A DNA stretch of 64,000 bases. It comes from Polaromonas sp. (lineage in GTDB: Bacteria; Pseudomonadota; Gammaproteobacteria; Burkholderiales; Burkholderiaceae_C). Of this stretch, positions 44,175-51,243 are shown piece after piece (position 1 is the stretch's first letter; each line of letters opens with the position of its first letter). The notes below the pieces were generated by a model. The model saw only the letters and a list, made by a program, of their open reading frames with translations, ran no database searches and was not told the DNA's origin. The stretch is taken from positions 36,145-100,144 of the forward strand of contig NZ_JAUYEY010000015.1 in the NCBI RefSeq assembly GCF_030689685.1, given 5' to 3'. The translations under genes were made by a program, and so were the position numbers.

Positions 44175-44717
44175 TTAGATGTAATTGCGCTGGTAAGCGC
44201 GCAGTTCGCTAGCGCCGAGGCGCATGGCGCGGCGTGTCAGGCCGGCGGGGGCAGAGGCAACATCGGCGGCAAGCGGCGCAGCAACAGCTACATCGTCGGC
44301 TATTTCCTGGCGGGCCATCGCAACGCGCAGATCGGACATCACGCGAGGATCGGTTTTGGCGGCTTCCCACATCCGGATGTCGGCGCGGGCCTGGGCCACG
44401 GCCTGCGACCACGCATCCAGCGCGGCGACCGTGCGGGCCGCCAGATTGCGCGCCGTGCCGGCAAACAACGCGAGACCGGCAAAAGCCACCGCCCACAGTG
44501 CCATCCAGATCACCAGCAGATGGCCTTCAGCGACGCTGTCCGTCACCTGGTAGGCGACGACCATGATGGAAGCCACGATGGCGGAGAGCAGCAGCGTAGC
44601 CAGGCCGCGCGTACCGGAGAATCCCTGACGTAGCTGGTTGGCAGCGTGCAGTGCCGACTCAACCCGGGCGGCGCCGGTGTGCTCTGTGGCGTACTTGGTG
44701 TTGACGAAGCTGGTCAT
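44175..44717 (-). CDS. two-helix membrane protein of unknown function
   Basis: A 180 aa protein from the ATG at 44717 (MTSFVNTKYATEHTGAARVE). Two hydrophobic helices occur at about residues 38-60 (LATLLLSAIVASIMVVAYQV) and 66-86 (LLVIWMALWAVAFAGLALFA). The rest is helical and Ala/Arg-rich (RTVAALDAWSQAVAQARADI). No known domain recognised. It is divergent from the LysR gene with a shared 143 bp region that has a pair of inverted motifs, so the regulator may control it. Confidence 0.7.
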   Translation of the reverse strand: MTSFVNTKYATEHTGAARVESALHAANQLRQGFSGTRGLATLLLSAIVASIMVVAYQVTDSVAEGHLLVIWMALWAVAFAGLALFAGTARNLAARTVAALDAWSQAVAQARADIRMWEAAKTDPRVMSDLRVAMARQEIADDVAVAAPLAADVASAPAGLTRRAMRLGASELRAYQRNYI

Positions 44718-44777
44718 GATGGTTTCCCTTGATGAGTGCCCCCACCGATATTGGTTTGGGTACAGAGGCATATTAGG

Positions 44778-44838
44778 GTTATCACTGACGTTATTCAACT
44801 TTATCTTTATGATGATTACCATTCACGACAGTGATAGC
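44778..44838. promoter_or_regulatory. inverted operator-like pair in the LysR divergent region
   Basis: GTTATCACTGACG (44778-44790) and CGACAGTGATAGC (44826-44838) are inverted copies of the same motif, G(C/T)TATCACTG(A/T)CG, about 48 bp apart centre to centre. They bracket AT-rich sequence (TTCAACTTTATCTTTATGAT) between the two divergent genes. LysR regulators often bind paired sites in such regions; the assignment is inferred. Confidence 0.5.
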
Positions 44839-44860
44839 TAAATCGGCCGATCAATCAACT

Positions 44861-45817
44861 ATGTCTCAGCCCAACTTCCGTACACTGGACCTGAACCTGT
44901 TGCGCGTGTTTGACGAGGTCATGGCAGAGCGCAGCCTGACGCGCGCCGCGCGCAACCTGTCGCTGACCCAGCCGGCCGTCAGCAATGCCTTGCGCCGCCT
45001 GCGCGAGGCATTGGGCGACGAGCTGATGCAGCGCAGCGGCCACGGCATGGCGCCCACGCCGCGCGCGCTCGCGATCTGGCCGGCGGTGCGCGACTCCTTG
45101 CAACAGCTACAGGAATCTCTGGCGCCGAATGAGTTTGTCCCCGCCACGGCGAACACCACCTTTGTGGTGACCATGGCCGACGCCACTGCCGCTGAACTGA
45201 TCCCGGGGCTGGTCGATACGCTCGAACAGGAAGCCCCGGGGGTGTCGGTGCGGGTGGTGCCCCTGACCACGCGCGACCCGCGGCGCCTGCTGGACGAGGA
45301 AAGTTGCGACCTGGCGGTGGGTCACTTCCCCTCGGTGCTGGCCGACCTGACGGCACGGGCACAAAGCGGCGAGCCGACGCCCTTCATGCACAAGCGCCTG
45401 TACGACGGGGAGTATGTGTGTGTGATGCGCAGGGAACACCCGCTGGCCAGCGGGCCCTTCACGCTGAACCGATTTTGCGCGGCGCGCCACATGCTGGTGA
45501 GTTTTTCGGGCCGGCCTTACGGCTTCATTGACGAGTCGCTGGCTTCGCTGGGCCGCGAGCGGCAGGTGGTGCTGACGGTCAACCAGTTTTTCACGGCGGG
45601 CCGGGTGGTAGCCAACTCCAACCTGCTGACCGTGTTGCCGCGCCACTTTGTTGGCGTGACCGGCATTGCCGACCAGCTAGTGCTGCGGCCGCTGCCTTTT
45701 GACGTGTCACCAGTGCATGTGGATGCGGTCTGGCACCGGCGCTCGCAACAGCGCAGCGCGCACATCTGGCTGCGCCAGACCTTGGAGCGGGCAGCGGATA
45801 AAGTCTTCACGTCTTGA
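44861..45817 (+). CDS. LysR-family transcriptional regulator
   Basis: A 318 aa regulator. The N-terminal winged helix is standard (NLLRVFDEVMAERSLTRAAR, LSLTQPAVSNALRRLREALG). The effector domain (residues 95-310) is type II periplasmic-binding-protein-like, related to the NodD/SyrM/LinR group (FVVTMADATAAELIPGLVDT, CDLAVGHFPS). The ATG at 44861 is chosen because the ATG at 44831 lies in the probable operator. It is divergent from the two-helix membrane protein gene. Confidence 0.93.
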   Translation: MSQPNFRTLDLNLLRVFDEVMAERSLTRAARNLSLTQPAVSNALRRLREALGDELMQRSGHGMAPTPRALAIWPAVRDSLQQLQESLAPNEFVPATANTTFVVTMADATAAELIPGLVDTLEQEAPGVSVRVVPLTTRDPRRLLDEESCDLAVGHFPSVLADLTARAQSGEPTPFMHKRLYDGEYVCVMRREHPLASGPFTLNRFCAARHMLVSFSGRPYGFIDESLASLGRERQVVLTVNQFFTAGRVVANSNLLTVLPRHFVGVTGIADQLVLRPLPFDVSPVHVDAVWHRRSQQRSAHIWLRQTLERAADKVFTS

Positions 45818-45949
45818 GCCAGCGGTGCACTGCGCATTGAGAAAAACAAGCGCGAGCAGTTCTTGTGGGAAAACTGCTTCGTGCCACTGAACCAAGGGCA
45901 GACAGGCAGGGTTGTATCCACTGGCATCGGTTTGAATGGAACCAGAAAG

Positions 45950-45987
45950 CAAAAAGGCTTCAAACCCGAAGTTTGGAAGCCTTTTAA
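45950..45987 (-). terminator. rho-independent terminator of the RNA-binding protein gene
   Basis: Read leftward it is AAAAGGCTTCCAAAC-TTCG-GGTTTGAAGCCTTTTT: a long stem with one mismatch, closed by a stable TTCG loop and followed by T residues. It lies about 40 bp after the stop of the glycine-rich RNA-binding protein gene. Confidence 0.85.
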
Positions 45988-46027
45988 AGCCGTCTTCAGC
46001 CGTAACTGAAGGGGCTGTAGACAGGGC

Positions 46028-46492
46028 TTAGTAGCCGCCGCGTCCACCGCCGGAGCCGCCGGAACGGCCACCGCCGCTACCGCCGCCACCGTAAGGACTG
46101 CGGAAACCGCCATCACTGCCGCCGCCGCCAGAACGACCGCCACCACCACCACCGCCGTATCCACCTCCTCCTCCGCCACCGCCACCGTAACCGCCACCAC
46201 CGCCACCACCGCCAAACCCGCCACCGCTGCGCGGAGGACGCGCTTCCATCGGACGGGCTTCGTTGACAACAACACTGCGACCGCCCAGAGGCTGGCCGTT
46301 CATGCCAGCAATGGCTGCCTGAGCTTCGGCATCGCTGCCCATTTCGACAAAGCCAAAGCCTTTGGAGCGACCCGTGTCACGTTCCATCATGACTTTGGCG
46401 CTGGTGACGGCGCCAAACTGGCCAAAAGATTGTTGCAGGTCTTCGTCGCGAACCGAGTACGGCAGATTGCCGACGTAAAGTTTATTGCCCAT
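46028..46492 (-). CDS. glycine-rich RRM RNA-binding protein
   Basis: A 154 aa protein. Residues 1-80 are an RRM with RNP2 KLYVGNLPYS and RNP1 RSKGFGFVEM. The C-terminal half is a Gly-rich tail of GGG(F/Y)-type units with scattered Arg and Ser (SGGGFGGGG, GGYGGGG, RSGGGG). This Rbp type, common in beta-proteobacteria and cyanobacteria, is often cold- or stress-induced and acts as an RNA chaperone. A terminator follows. Its upstream gap is long, allowing for a structured 5' leader. Confidence 0.93.
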   Translation of the reverse strand: MGNKLYVGNLPYSVRDEDLQQSFGQFGAVTSAKVMMERDTGRSKGFGFVEMGSDAEAQAAIAGMNGQPLGGRSVVVNEARPMEARPPRSGGGFGGGGGGGGYGGGGGGGGGYGGGGGGGRSGGGGSDGGFRSPYGGGGSGGGRSGGSGGGRGGY

Positions 46493-46974
46493 GAAGGGAC
46501 TCCTCTAAAACACAATGACAAAAGCGATGGAGTCCCGAAAGCACAACAAATCTTAGAACGTACCGCTGTAGCGCGCGAAACCGACCGATCACCTAACCTG
46601 TGTGGATGTAAATGCACACCTGCATATTATGCGTCAGATACGGATAAGACAAGCAAGCATCGGTTACACTTGGCGCGGTCAAACCCGCGCCAGCACTGGC
46701 CTGGCGGGCTGTTTTGCCCTTGCGCGCCTTGCCAAACGGGCTTCTGACCTGCCACACCGATGAACAACGGGCAGGAAAAGCTTTTATCAAATACCGTGTT
46801 CATGGGCTTCGCAAAGTAAGCTTGCGCTCGCTTTTTCCTGGACGGTCGGCCAAGTTGCTGTAGCGGGCTGCCGTCCGGGGCTAACAGATTTTTACGTTTT
46901 ATGGAGCCAGCCAAGGGGTGTTTTACAGCCGGCGCGGGCGCCTCGTCGGCTTCAACCAGGAAGCCGCAGCTTAT
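46493..46974. other. long gap without a supported gene
   Basis: About 480 bp between the RNA-binding protein gene and the anti-sigma gene stop. It contains a stem TGGCGCGG...CCGCGCCA (46671-46692) and a GCATA-T-TATGC palindrome (46622-46632), both in the direction of a possible long 5' leader for the RRM gene. A 95-codon leftward frame (46627-46914) exists, but its sequence is not protein-like. A small RNA cannot be excluded. Confidence 0.3.
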
Positions 46975-47217
46975 TCACGGCGTGTCGCTCTGCGCCGGAG
47001 GCGGCGTTCCGGCGTCCCCCCCATAGTGGCGCCAGCGGTTCATGGCCAGGCGCATGGTCAGGATCTGGTTCTCGAACTGCGGGCATGTTTTGCAGGCCAG
47101 CATGTGCAGGCGCAGGGCAAGTGCATCGGACAGGCCCAGCGTGCGGTCTTCACGCGCGATCAGCAGGGCGGCAGCTTGCCGACAGGTCCGCCGCAGGGGT
47201 ATGGCACTGGCTTTCAT
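46975..47217 (-). CDS. zinc-finger anti-sigma factor (ZAS-like)
   Basis: About 80 aa (MKASAIPLRRTCRQAAALLI from 47217). It has the H-x3-C-x2-C motif HMLACKTC near residues 38-45, preceded by Cys12 in RRTCRQAA, which fits a zf-HC2 anti-sigma domain. There is no transmembrane helix. It starts 9 bp after the ECF sigma stop on the same strand. It would hold the sigma factor inactive until a metal or redox signal releases it. Confidence 0.82.
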   Translation of the reverse strand: MKASAIPLRRTCRQAAALLIAREDRTLGLSDALALRLHMLACKTCPQFENQILTMRLAMNRWRHYGGDAGTPPPAQSDTP

Positions 47218-47226
47218 GTGCAAAGC

Positions 47227-47793
47227 TCAGCTGGCCTGCTGGCCGAACCAGTGGATGTTGAGGCATTCCCGCAGTCGCAGGCGGGCACGGTGAAGTTGAA
47301 CATACAGATGGGTCGGCGTGAGCGACAGTTCCTTACAGACTTCTTCGCAGGAAAGCTCCAGCCACTCCCGCATCAGAAACAAACGTCCCAGTGCGGGCGG
47401 AAGCCGCTCCACACAGGCGTCCAGCACTTTAAAAAACTGGCTTTGCTGCAAGGTTTGCTGCGGATCACCCCAATCGCCCGGCGGGCTGGCAAAGTGGCCG
47501 TCGGCCTTGAAGACCAGCCGGTCCAGCTCATCGCCCTCGTCATCAGTGCCATGGTCCGGCGCCGCCACTTCACGCGCGTTGCTGCGGATCTGGTCGATGA
47601 CCTTGTGCTTGAGAATACCGACCAGCCAGGTCTTGAGCTGTGACCGGTTGCCAAAGGCGTGAGGTTTTGCCAGTGCCGCCAGCAGGGTTTCAGAGACAAC
47701 GTCTTCAGCCCATGCGTCATTGCGCAGCTGCAGCCGCGCAAAGCGCATGAGGTAGATGCGGTGTTCAACCAGTTGCTCTTCAAAGGTGACCAT
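47227..47793 (-). CDS. ECF RNA polymerase sigma factor
   Basis: About 188 aa from the ATG at 47793 (MVTFEEQLVEHRIYLMRFAR); a GTG at 47814 would add seven residues. Region 2 spans about residues 8-75 (LRNDAWAEDVVSETLLAALA, LKTWLVGILKHKVIDQIRSN). Region 4 ends the protein (LPPALGRLFLMREWLELSCE, then ELSLTPTHLYVQLHRARLRL). It is paired with a zinc-finger anti-sigma and divergent to the thioredoxin and bufferin genes, which share a promoter motif. This arrangement resembles the RpoQ-gig locus of Cupriavidus and SigF-bufferin loci. Confidence 0.93.
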   Translation of the reverse strand: MVTFEEQLVEHRIYLMRFARLQLRNDAWAEDVVSETLLAALAKPHAFGNRSQLKTWLVGILKHKVIDQIRSNAREVAAPDHGTDDEGDELDRLVFKADGHFASPPGDWGDPQQTLQQSQFFKVLDACVERLPPALGRLFLMREWLELSCEEVCKELSLTPTHLYVQLHRARLRLRECLNIHWFGQQAS

Positions 47794-47852
47794 GGATGGT
47801 GAGTCTAGCCTCACGACAACGCGGGCGCGTCAAAAAAATTGCAGAAATACCC

Positions 47853-47881
47853 GTAAGGATTCCAGACAGCCGACGACCAAG
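47853..47881 (+). promoter_or_regulatory. ECF-type promoter motif ahead of the thioredoxin-like gene
   Basis: GTAAG (47853-47857), 17 bp, then GACCAAG (47875-47881), continuing CTTTT. The same two blocks with the same 17-bp gap occur at 48564-48592 in front of the bufferin precursor gene. Its start codon is 47 bp downstream. The shared motif next to an ECF sigma gene makes these likely -35 and -10 elements. Confidence 0.7.
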
Positions 47882-47927
47882 CTTTTGCAGTCCAAGTCTG
47901 CTGCCACCACCTATCAGGGACACCACC

Positions 47928-48527
47928 ATGGGCTTTGCCGGTCATGCTTCATCAACCACCGCCCGCCAAAGCGGTTCCCGTTCGGTCCGGACCTTCGCGG
48001 GCGTTGGGGCACTCGCCCTCGTCGCTCTCGGGATGGCCGCTCCTTTGCTGGCTCAAGCCCCGCCGTCTGTCCCGAAGGGGGGAGGGGCTGTGGCCGGGCC
48101 GGTGCTCGCAGCACCGCACATCGAAGGCAGGACGGTGGAGGGCAAACCCTTCAGGCTGGCCTCGCTCAAGGGCAAGGTGGTGCTGGTGCTGTACTGGTCC
48201 ACCGGCTGCGCGGTATGCCGCGACAAAATGCCCGAACTGCGCACCAACTACGAGGGCTGGGCCGGCAAACCGTTTGAGCTGGTGGCGGTCGCTACCGACA
48301 AGCGCATGCAGGATGTGGTGGACTATGAGCGCATCATCTCCCGCACGGTGCCGACCAAACAGCAGTTTGTGCAGCTCTGGGTGGGCGACAGCAGCTACCG
48401 CGACAACCTGGGCGCGCATGCGCAGTTGCCGGCCGGCTATCTGATTGACAAATCCGGCAAGATTGTGGAGCGCTACGTAGGCCGCATTCCGCCGGAAGCC
48501 TGGGACCGGATTGCCGACTTGCTTTGA
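47928..48527 (+). CDS. secreted thioredoxin-like (TlpA/AhpC-type) protein
   Basis: A 199 aa protein from the ATG at 47928 (MGFAGHASSTTARQSGSRSV). A long, basic signal region ends near PLLAQ at about residue 43. The thioredoxin fold has the active site STGCAVCRDKMPE (CxxC, GCAVC around residue 94), then FELVAVATDK and a cis-Pro region LPAGYLIDKSGKIVERYVG. It should act in the periplasm as a thiol oxidoreductase. It shares its promoter motif with the bufferin operon 135 bp downstream, so it may handle the cysteines of BufA or copper stress. Confidence 0.88.
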   Translation: MGFAGHASSTTARQSGSRSVRTFAGVGALALVALGMAAPLLAQAPPSVPKGGGAVAGPVLAAPHIEGRTVEGKPFRLASLKGKVVLVLYWSTGCAVCRDKMPELRTNYEGWAGKPFELVAVATDKRMQDVVDYERIISRTVPTKQQFVQLWVGDSSYRDNLGAHAQLPAGYLIDKSGKIVERYVGRIPPEAWDRIADLL

Positions 48528-48563
48528 AGTCGCCAGCCGGTGTGGATGCATTGAAAATCTTTT

Positions 48564-48592
48564 GTAAGAAAGCCTGCGCAGGCCGGACTAAG
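48564..48592 (+). promoter_or_regulatory. ECF-type promoter motif ahead of the bufferin operon
   Basis: GTAAG (48564-48568), 17 bp, then GACTAAG (48586-48592), continuing CTTT. It matches the motif at 47853-47881 in both blocks and spacing (GAC[T/C]AAGCTTT). It lies 71 bp before the bufA-like ATG. Confidence 0.72.
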
Positions 48593-48662
48593 CTTTAACC
48601 AGTCAGAAATTTCCTCTGCTGGTTACGTTTTCAACTTCTGCAAACCCACCGGAGATTTTCAA

Positions 48663-48953
48663 ATGAACCAACGCGCCCTGATCGCTGCTGCGGCAGCCTC
48701 CCTGCTGTCCACCTTGTTGGTCGCCACGCCCGCCGTCGCCCAGGAAAAGGAAAAATGCTACGGCATCGCCAAGGCCGGCCAGAACGATTGCGCCAACCTG
48801 GCAGGCACACATTCCTGCGCCGGACAGTCCAAGGTCAGCGACGATGCCGGTGAATGGAAATATGTGGCCAAGGGCACCTGCGCCGGCATGAAAGGCATGA
48901 CCGCCGACCAGGCCAAAATGAAGGCCAAGCCGATGATGGACAAAAAGAGCTGA
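48663..48953 (+). CDS. bufA1: bufferin precursor peptide (DUF2282, BufA1-like)
   Basis: A 96 aa protein. The Sec signal peptide ([20 protein letters not shown]) ends near AVAQ at residue 27. The mature peptide has four cysteines at 32, 43, 52 and 73 in the DUF2282 pattern: [34 protein letters not shown]. The tail is Lys/Met-rich, which may add metal contacts. In characterised bufferins, the MNIO enzyme modifies core cysteines to thiooxazoles, and the exported peptide binds copper. The next three genes complete the operon. Confidence 0.92.
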   Translation: MNQRALIAAAAASLLSTLLVATPAVAQEKEKCYGIAKAGQNDCANLAGTHSCAGQSKVSDDAGEWKYVAKGTCAGMKGMTADQAKMKAKPMMDKKS

Positions 48954-48986
48954 GCATCTTTTTGATCCCATGAGGCGAAGCGGCTG

Positions 48987-49886
48987 ATGCCCACCATGAA
49001 CCGCTTCGCCCATGCCCAGGAGCCTGAGCCCGGCGTTGGCATCGGCTGGCGGCATCCGCATTACGGGGAGCTGCTGGAAACGCGCCCGGCGCTGGGCTTT
49101 CTCGAGGTGCATTCCGAAAATTTTTTCGCTGAGGGCGGCGCTGCGCTTGAGGTGCTGCTGCAGGCCCGCGCGAGTTATCCGGTGAGCCTGCATGGCGTCG
49201 GCCTGGCGCTGGGATCGGCCGCCGGCGTGGACCCCTGGCACCTTGACCAGCTCGCGCGCCTGGCAGAACGCATCGCGCCGGCTCGCATCAGCGACCATGC
49301 GAGTTTTGCGCGGGGCGTCATCAACGGCCAGGATGTGCATGCCGGCGACCTCCTGCCCATCCCCTTCAACCAGGAGTCGCTTACCGTGTTCTGCCGCAAT
49401 GTGCACCAAGTGCAGGAGCGGCTCAAGCGGCCCTTGCTGGTCGAGAACCTGTCGGCCTATCTCACGCTGGCGGGCAGTGACCGCAGCGAAACCGACTTCC
49501 TCGGCGAACTGGTGCAACGCACCGGCTGTGGCTTGCTGGTCGACGTGAACAATATCTACGTCAATGCACTCAATGCCCGTCTCGCCGGGGGACCGGACGC
49601 CCCCGATCCGCTGCGCGCCTGCGAGCAATGGCTGGCGCAGCTGCCTGCCGGCGCGGTGGGCGAAATCCACCTGGGCGGTTACTGCGTGATGGAGGACATC
49701 GTGATTGATGATCACGGCAGCCGCGTGGCAGACGAGGTGTGGCAGCTATACGCCCATGCCATAACGCGTTTCGGTGCAGTGCCGACGCTGATCGAATGGG
49801 ACACTGCCCTCCCGCCGCTGGCGGTGCTGCTGGGCGAGGCCGAACGGGCGCGCAGACTGAACCAGCCAGCGGAGATGTCGGCATGA
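48987..49886 (+). CDS. bufB1: DUF692 multinuclear non-heme iron oxidase (MNIO, BufB1-like)
   Basis: A 299 aa TIM-barrel enzyme. The family features are [20 protein letters not shown] at the N-terminus, LEVHSENFF with metal-ligand His/Glu, [40 protein letters not shown] and EIHLGGYC. These residues bind two or three iron ions that oxidise peptide cysteines. The gene lies 33 bp after the DUF2282 precursor and overlaps the DUF2063 partner by 4 bp. The start could be the ATG at 48987 or the one at 48996. Confidence 0.95.
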   Translation: MPTMNRFAHAQEPEPGVGIGWRHPHYGELLETRPALGFLEVHSENFFAEGGAALEVLLQARASYPVSLHGVGLALGSAAGVDPWHLDQLARLAERIAPARISDHASFARGVINGQDVHAGDLLPIPFNQESLTVFCRNVHQVQERLKRPLLVENLSAYLTLAGSDRSETDFLGELVQRTGCGLLVDVNNIYVNALNARLAGGPDAPDPLRACEQWLAQLPAGAVGEIHLGGYCVMEDIVIDDHGSRVADEVWQLYAHAITRFGAVPTLIEWDTALPPLAVLLGEAERARRLNQPAEMSA

Positions 49887-50686
49887 GCGCCGCGACCGGC
49901 CTGGCGGCGCAGCAGCAGGCCTTGCTGCAGGCGCTGGTCCGGCCTCGTCACGCAGACGCTATGAAAACAATAGCTGCTCACGTCCATCTGACAGGGGCTG
50001 ACAGCCAAAAACGTATTGACCGCGGACTGCAGGCCTACCGCAGCAACGGCCATGCGCTGGCGCAGCGGGTGCTGGCCGCCGCCTACCCGGTGGTGGCGGC
50101 GCTGATCGGCGCGGAGAGTTTCGATGGCCTGTCGCGCCACTTCTGGCAAAGCGTGCCGCCGGCCCGCGGCGACATGGCGCAGTGGGGCGAAGCGTTTGCG
50201 GGCTTCATCGAATCGCTGGTCGATCTGGCGTGCGAGGAGCCTTACCTTGGCGACGTGGCGCGTGTCGAATGGGCGCTGCATGTGGCCGCCACCGAGGCTG
50301 ATGGCAGGGGCGATCGCGGCTCCCTCGGGCTGCTTCAAAGCGCTGATCCGGCCGCGTTGACGCTGGCGCTGTGCCCCGGCGCCAGGGCCGTGCCCAGCGT
50401 ATTTCCGGTGGTCAGCATTGTGCTGGCGCATGCGGGTGAAACGCTGTCGCTGCAGCACGCGGGTGAACGCCTGCGCGAGCGGGTCGCAGAAACTGCCTTG
50501 GTCTGGCGCCAGGGCCTGAAGCCCGCGCTGCGGCAGGCGCAGTCCGGCGAAGCTGCGTTCATCGACGCGCTGCTGCAGGGCCGCTCGCTGGCCGGCGCCC
50601 TGTCCGCCGCGCCCGGATTCGACCTCACCCCTTGGTTGGCGCCAGCGGTGCACACCGGTCTGCTGCTGGGGGCACGCGCCCTGTAA
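49883..50686 (+). CDS. bufC1: DUF2063 partner protein (BufC1-like)
   Basis: A 267 aa protein from the ATG at 49883 ([20 protein letters not shown]), which overlaps bufB by 4 bp. The DUF2063 N-terminal domain reads [20 protein letters not shown] then [14 protein letters not shown] and [16 protein letters not shown]. In bufferin systems this protein binds the precursor and presents it to the MNIO enzyme. Residues about 25-42 ([18 protein letters not shown]) are encoded by a dispersed repeat and are not expected in homologues. They sit just before the first conserved block, so the frame is kept. Confidence 0.9.
   Translation: MSAATGLAAQQQALLQALVRPRHADAMKTIAAHVHLTGADSQKRIDRGLQAYRSNGHALAQRVLAAAYPVVAALIGAESFDGLSRHFWQSVPPARGDMAQWGEAFAGFIESLVDLACEEPYLGDVARVEWALHVAATEADGRGDRGSLGLLQSADPAALTLALCPGARAVPSVFPVVSIVLAHAGETLSLQHAGERLRERVAETALVWRQGLKPALRQAQSGEAAFIDALLQGRSLAGALSAAPGFDLTPWLAPAVHTGLLLGARAL
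49957..50010 (+). repeat. dispersed GCTAT-stem repeat inside the bufC coding region
   Basis: GACGCTATGAAAACAATAGC then TGCTCACGTCCATCTGACAG and GGGCTGACAGCC. Stem GCTAT-GAAAACA-ATAGC and the GGGCTG...AGCC tail match the intergenic copies. At about 54 bp it adds roughly 18 codons without a stop or frame change. Confidence 0.75.
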
Positions 50687-50708
50687 TTTTTCAAGAGAAG
50701 GACATGCC

Positions 50709-51173
50709 ATGACGACCTCCCCCTCGCCCCTGCAAAAAGTGCTGGGCCGCTGGCGCCGCTTCAGTGAAGCGCTCGACCTGCTGCAACCGGCCGCCGCACT
50801 GGCCGCACGTATCCATGTCGGCCAGGTGTTTTTCCTGTCGGGCCTGACCAAGCTGCGCGACTGGGACATCACGGTGGCCCTGTTCACCGAGGAATACCGA
50901 GTGCCGCTGCTGTCGCCGGCGCTGGCCGCCTTCATGGGAACGGCCGGTGAACTGGTGCTGCCGGTGCTGCTGGTGCTGGGACTGGCCGGGCGCTTTTCGG
51001 CGTTGGGGCTGTTTGTGGTGAACGCGGTGGCGGTGATCTCGCTCAGCGAGATCGCGCCGGCGGCGCTGCAGCAGCACATCTTCTGGGGCGCCCTGCTGGC
51101 CGGCCTGGCGATCTACGGGCCGGGTGCCTGGTCACTGGACCGCTGGCTGGCGCCGCGCATCATGCGCGGCTGA
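50709..51173 (+). CDS. DoxX-family membrane protein of the bufferin operon
   Basis: A 154 aa protein with four hydrophobic helices. The DoxX signature is LAARIHVGQVFFLSGLTKLR then DWDITVALFTEEYRVPLLSP, followed by LGLAGRFSALGLFVVNAVAV. Its gene lies 22 bp after bufC and is the last of the operon, as is GigT in Cupriavidus. DoxX proteins are linked to membrane redox or thiol chemistry; the exact job in bufferin systems is not settled. Confidence 0.9.
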   Translation: MTTSPSPLQKVLGRWRRFSEALDLLQPAAALAARIHVGQVFFLSGLTKLRDWDITVALFTEEYRVPLLSPALAAFMGTAGELVLPVLLVLGLAGRFSALGLFVVNAVAVISLSEIAPAALQQHIFWGALLAGLAIYGPGAWSLDRWLAPRIMRG

Positions 51174-51183
51174 TCCGCATTCA

Positions 51184-51240
51184 AGCCAATCGGCCACCAG
51201 CCCTTGCCGGACAAGGGCCGGAAGCTATTAATTCAGGAGC
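51184..51240 (-). repeat. dispersed GCTAT-stem repeat between doxX and amt
   Basis: AATCGGCCACCAGCCCTTGC then CGGACAAGGGCCGGAAGCTA and TTAATTCAGGAGC. The left half is intact, but the stem is degenerate (GCTATTAATTCAGGAGC). It separates two convergent genes, where it may act as a bidirectional terminator. Confidence 0.7.
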
Positions 51241-51243
51241 GGC

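Noticed and set aside
46627..46914. A 95-codon leftward frame upstream of the RRM gene
   Set aside because: The residue pattern is not protein-like and no domain or good ribosome site is seen; listed only as a gap.
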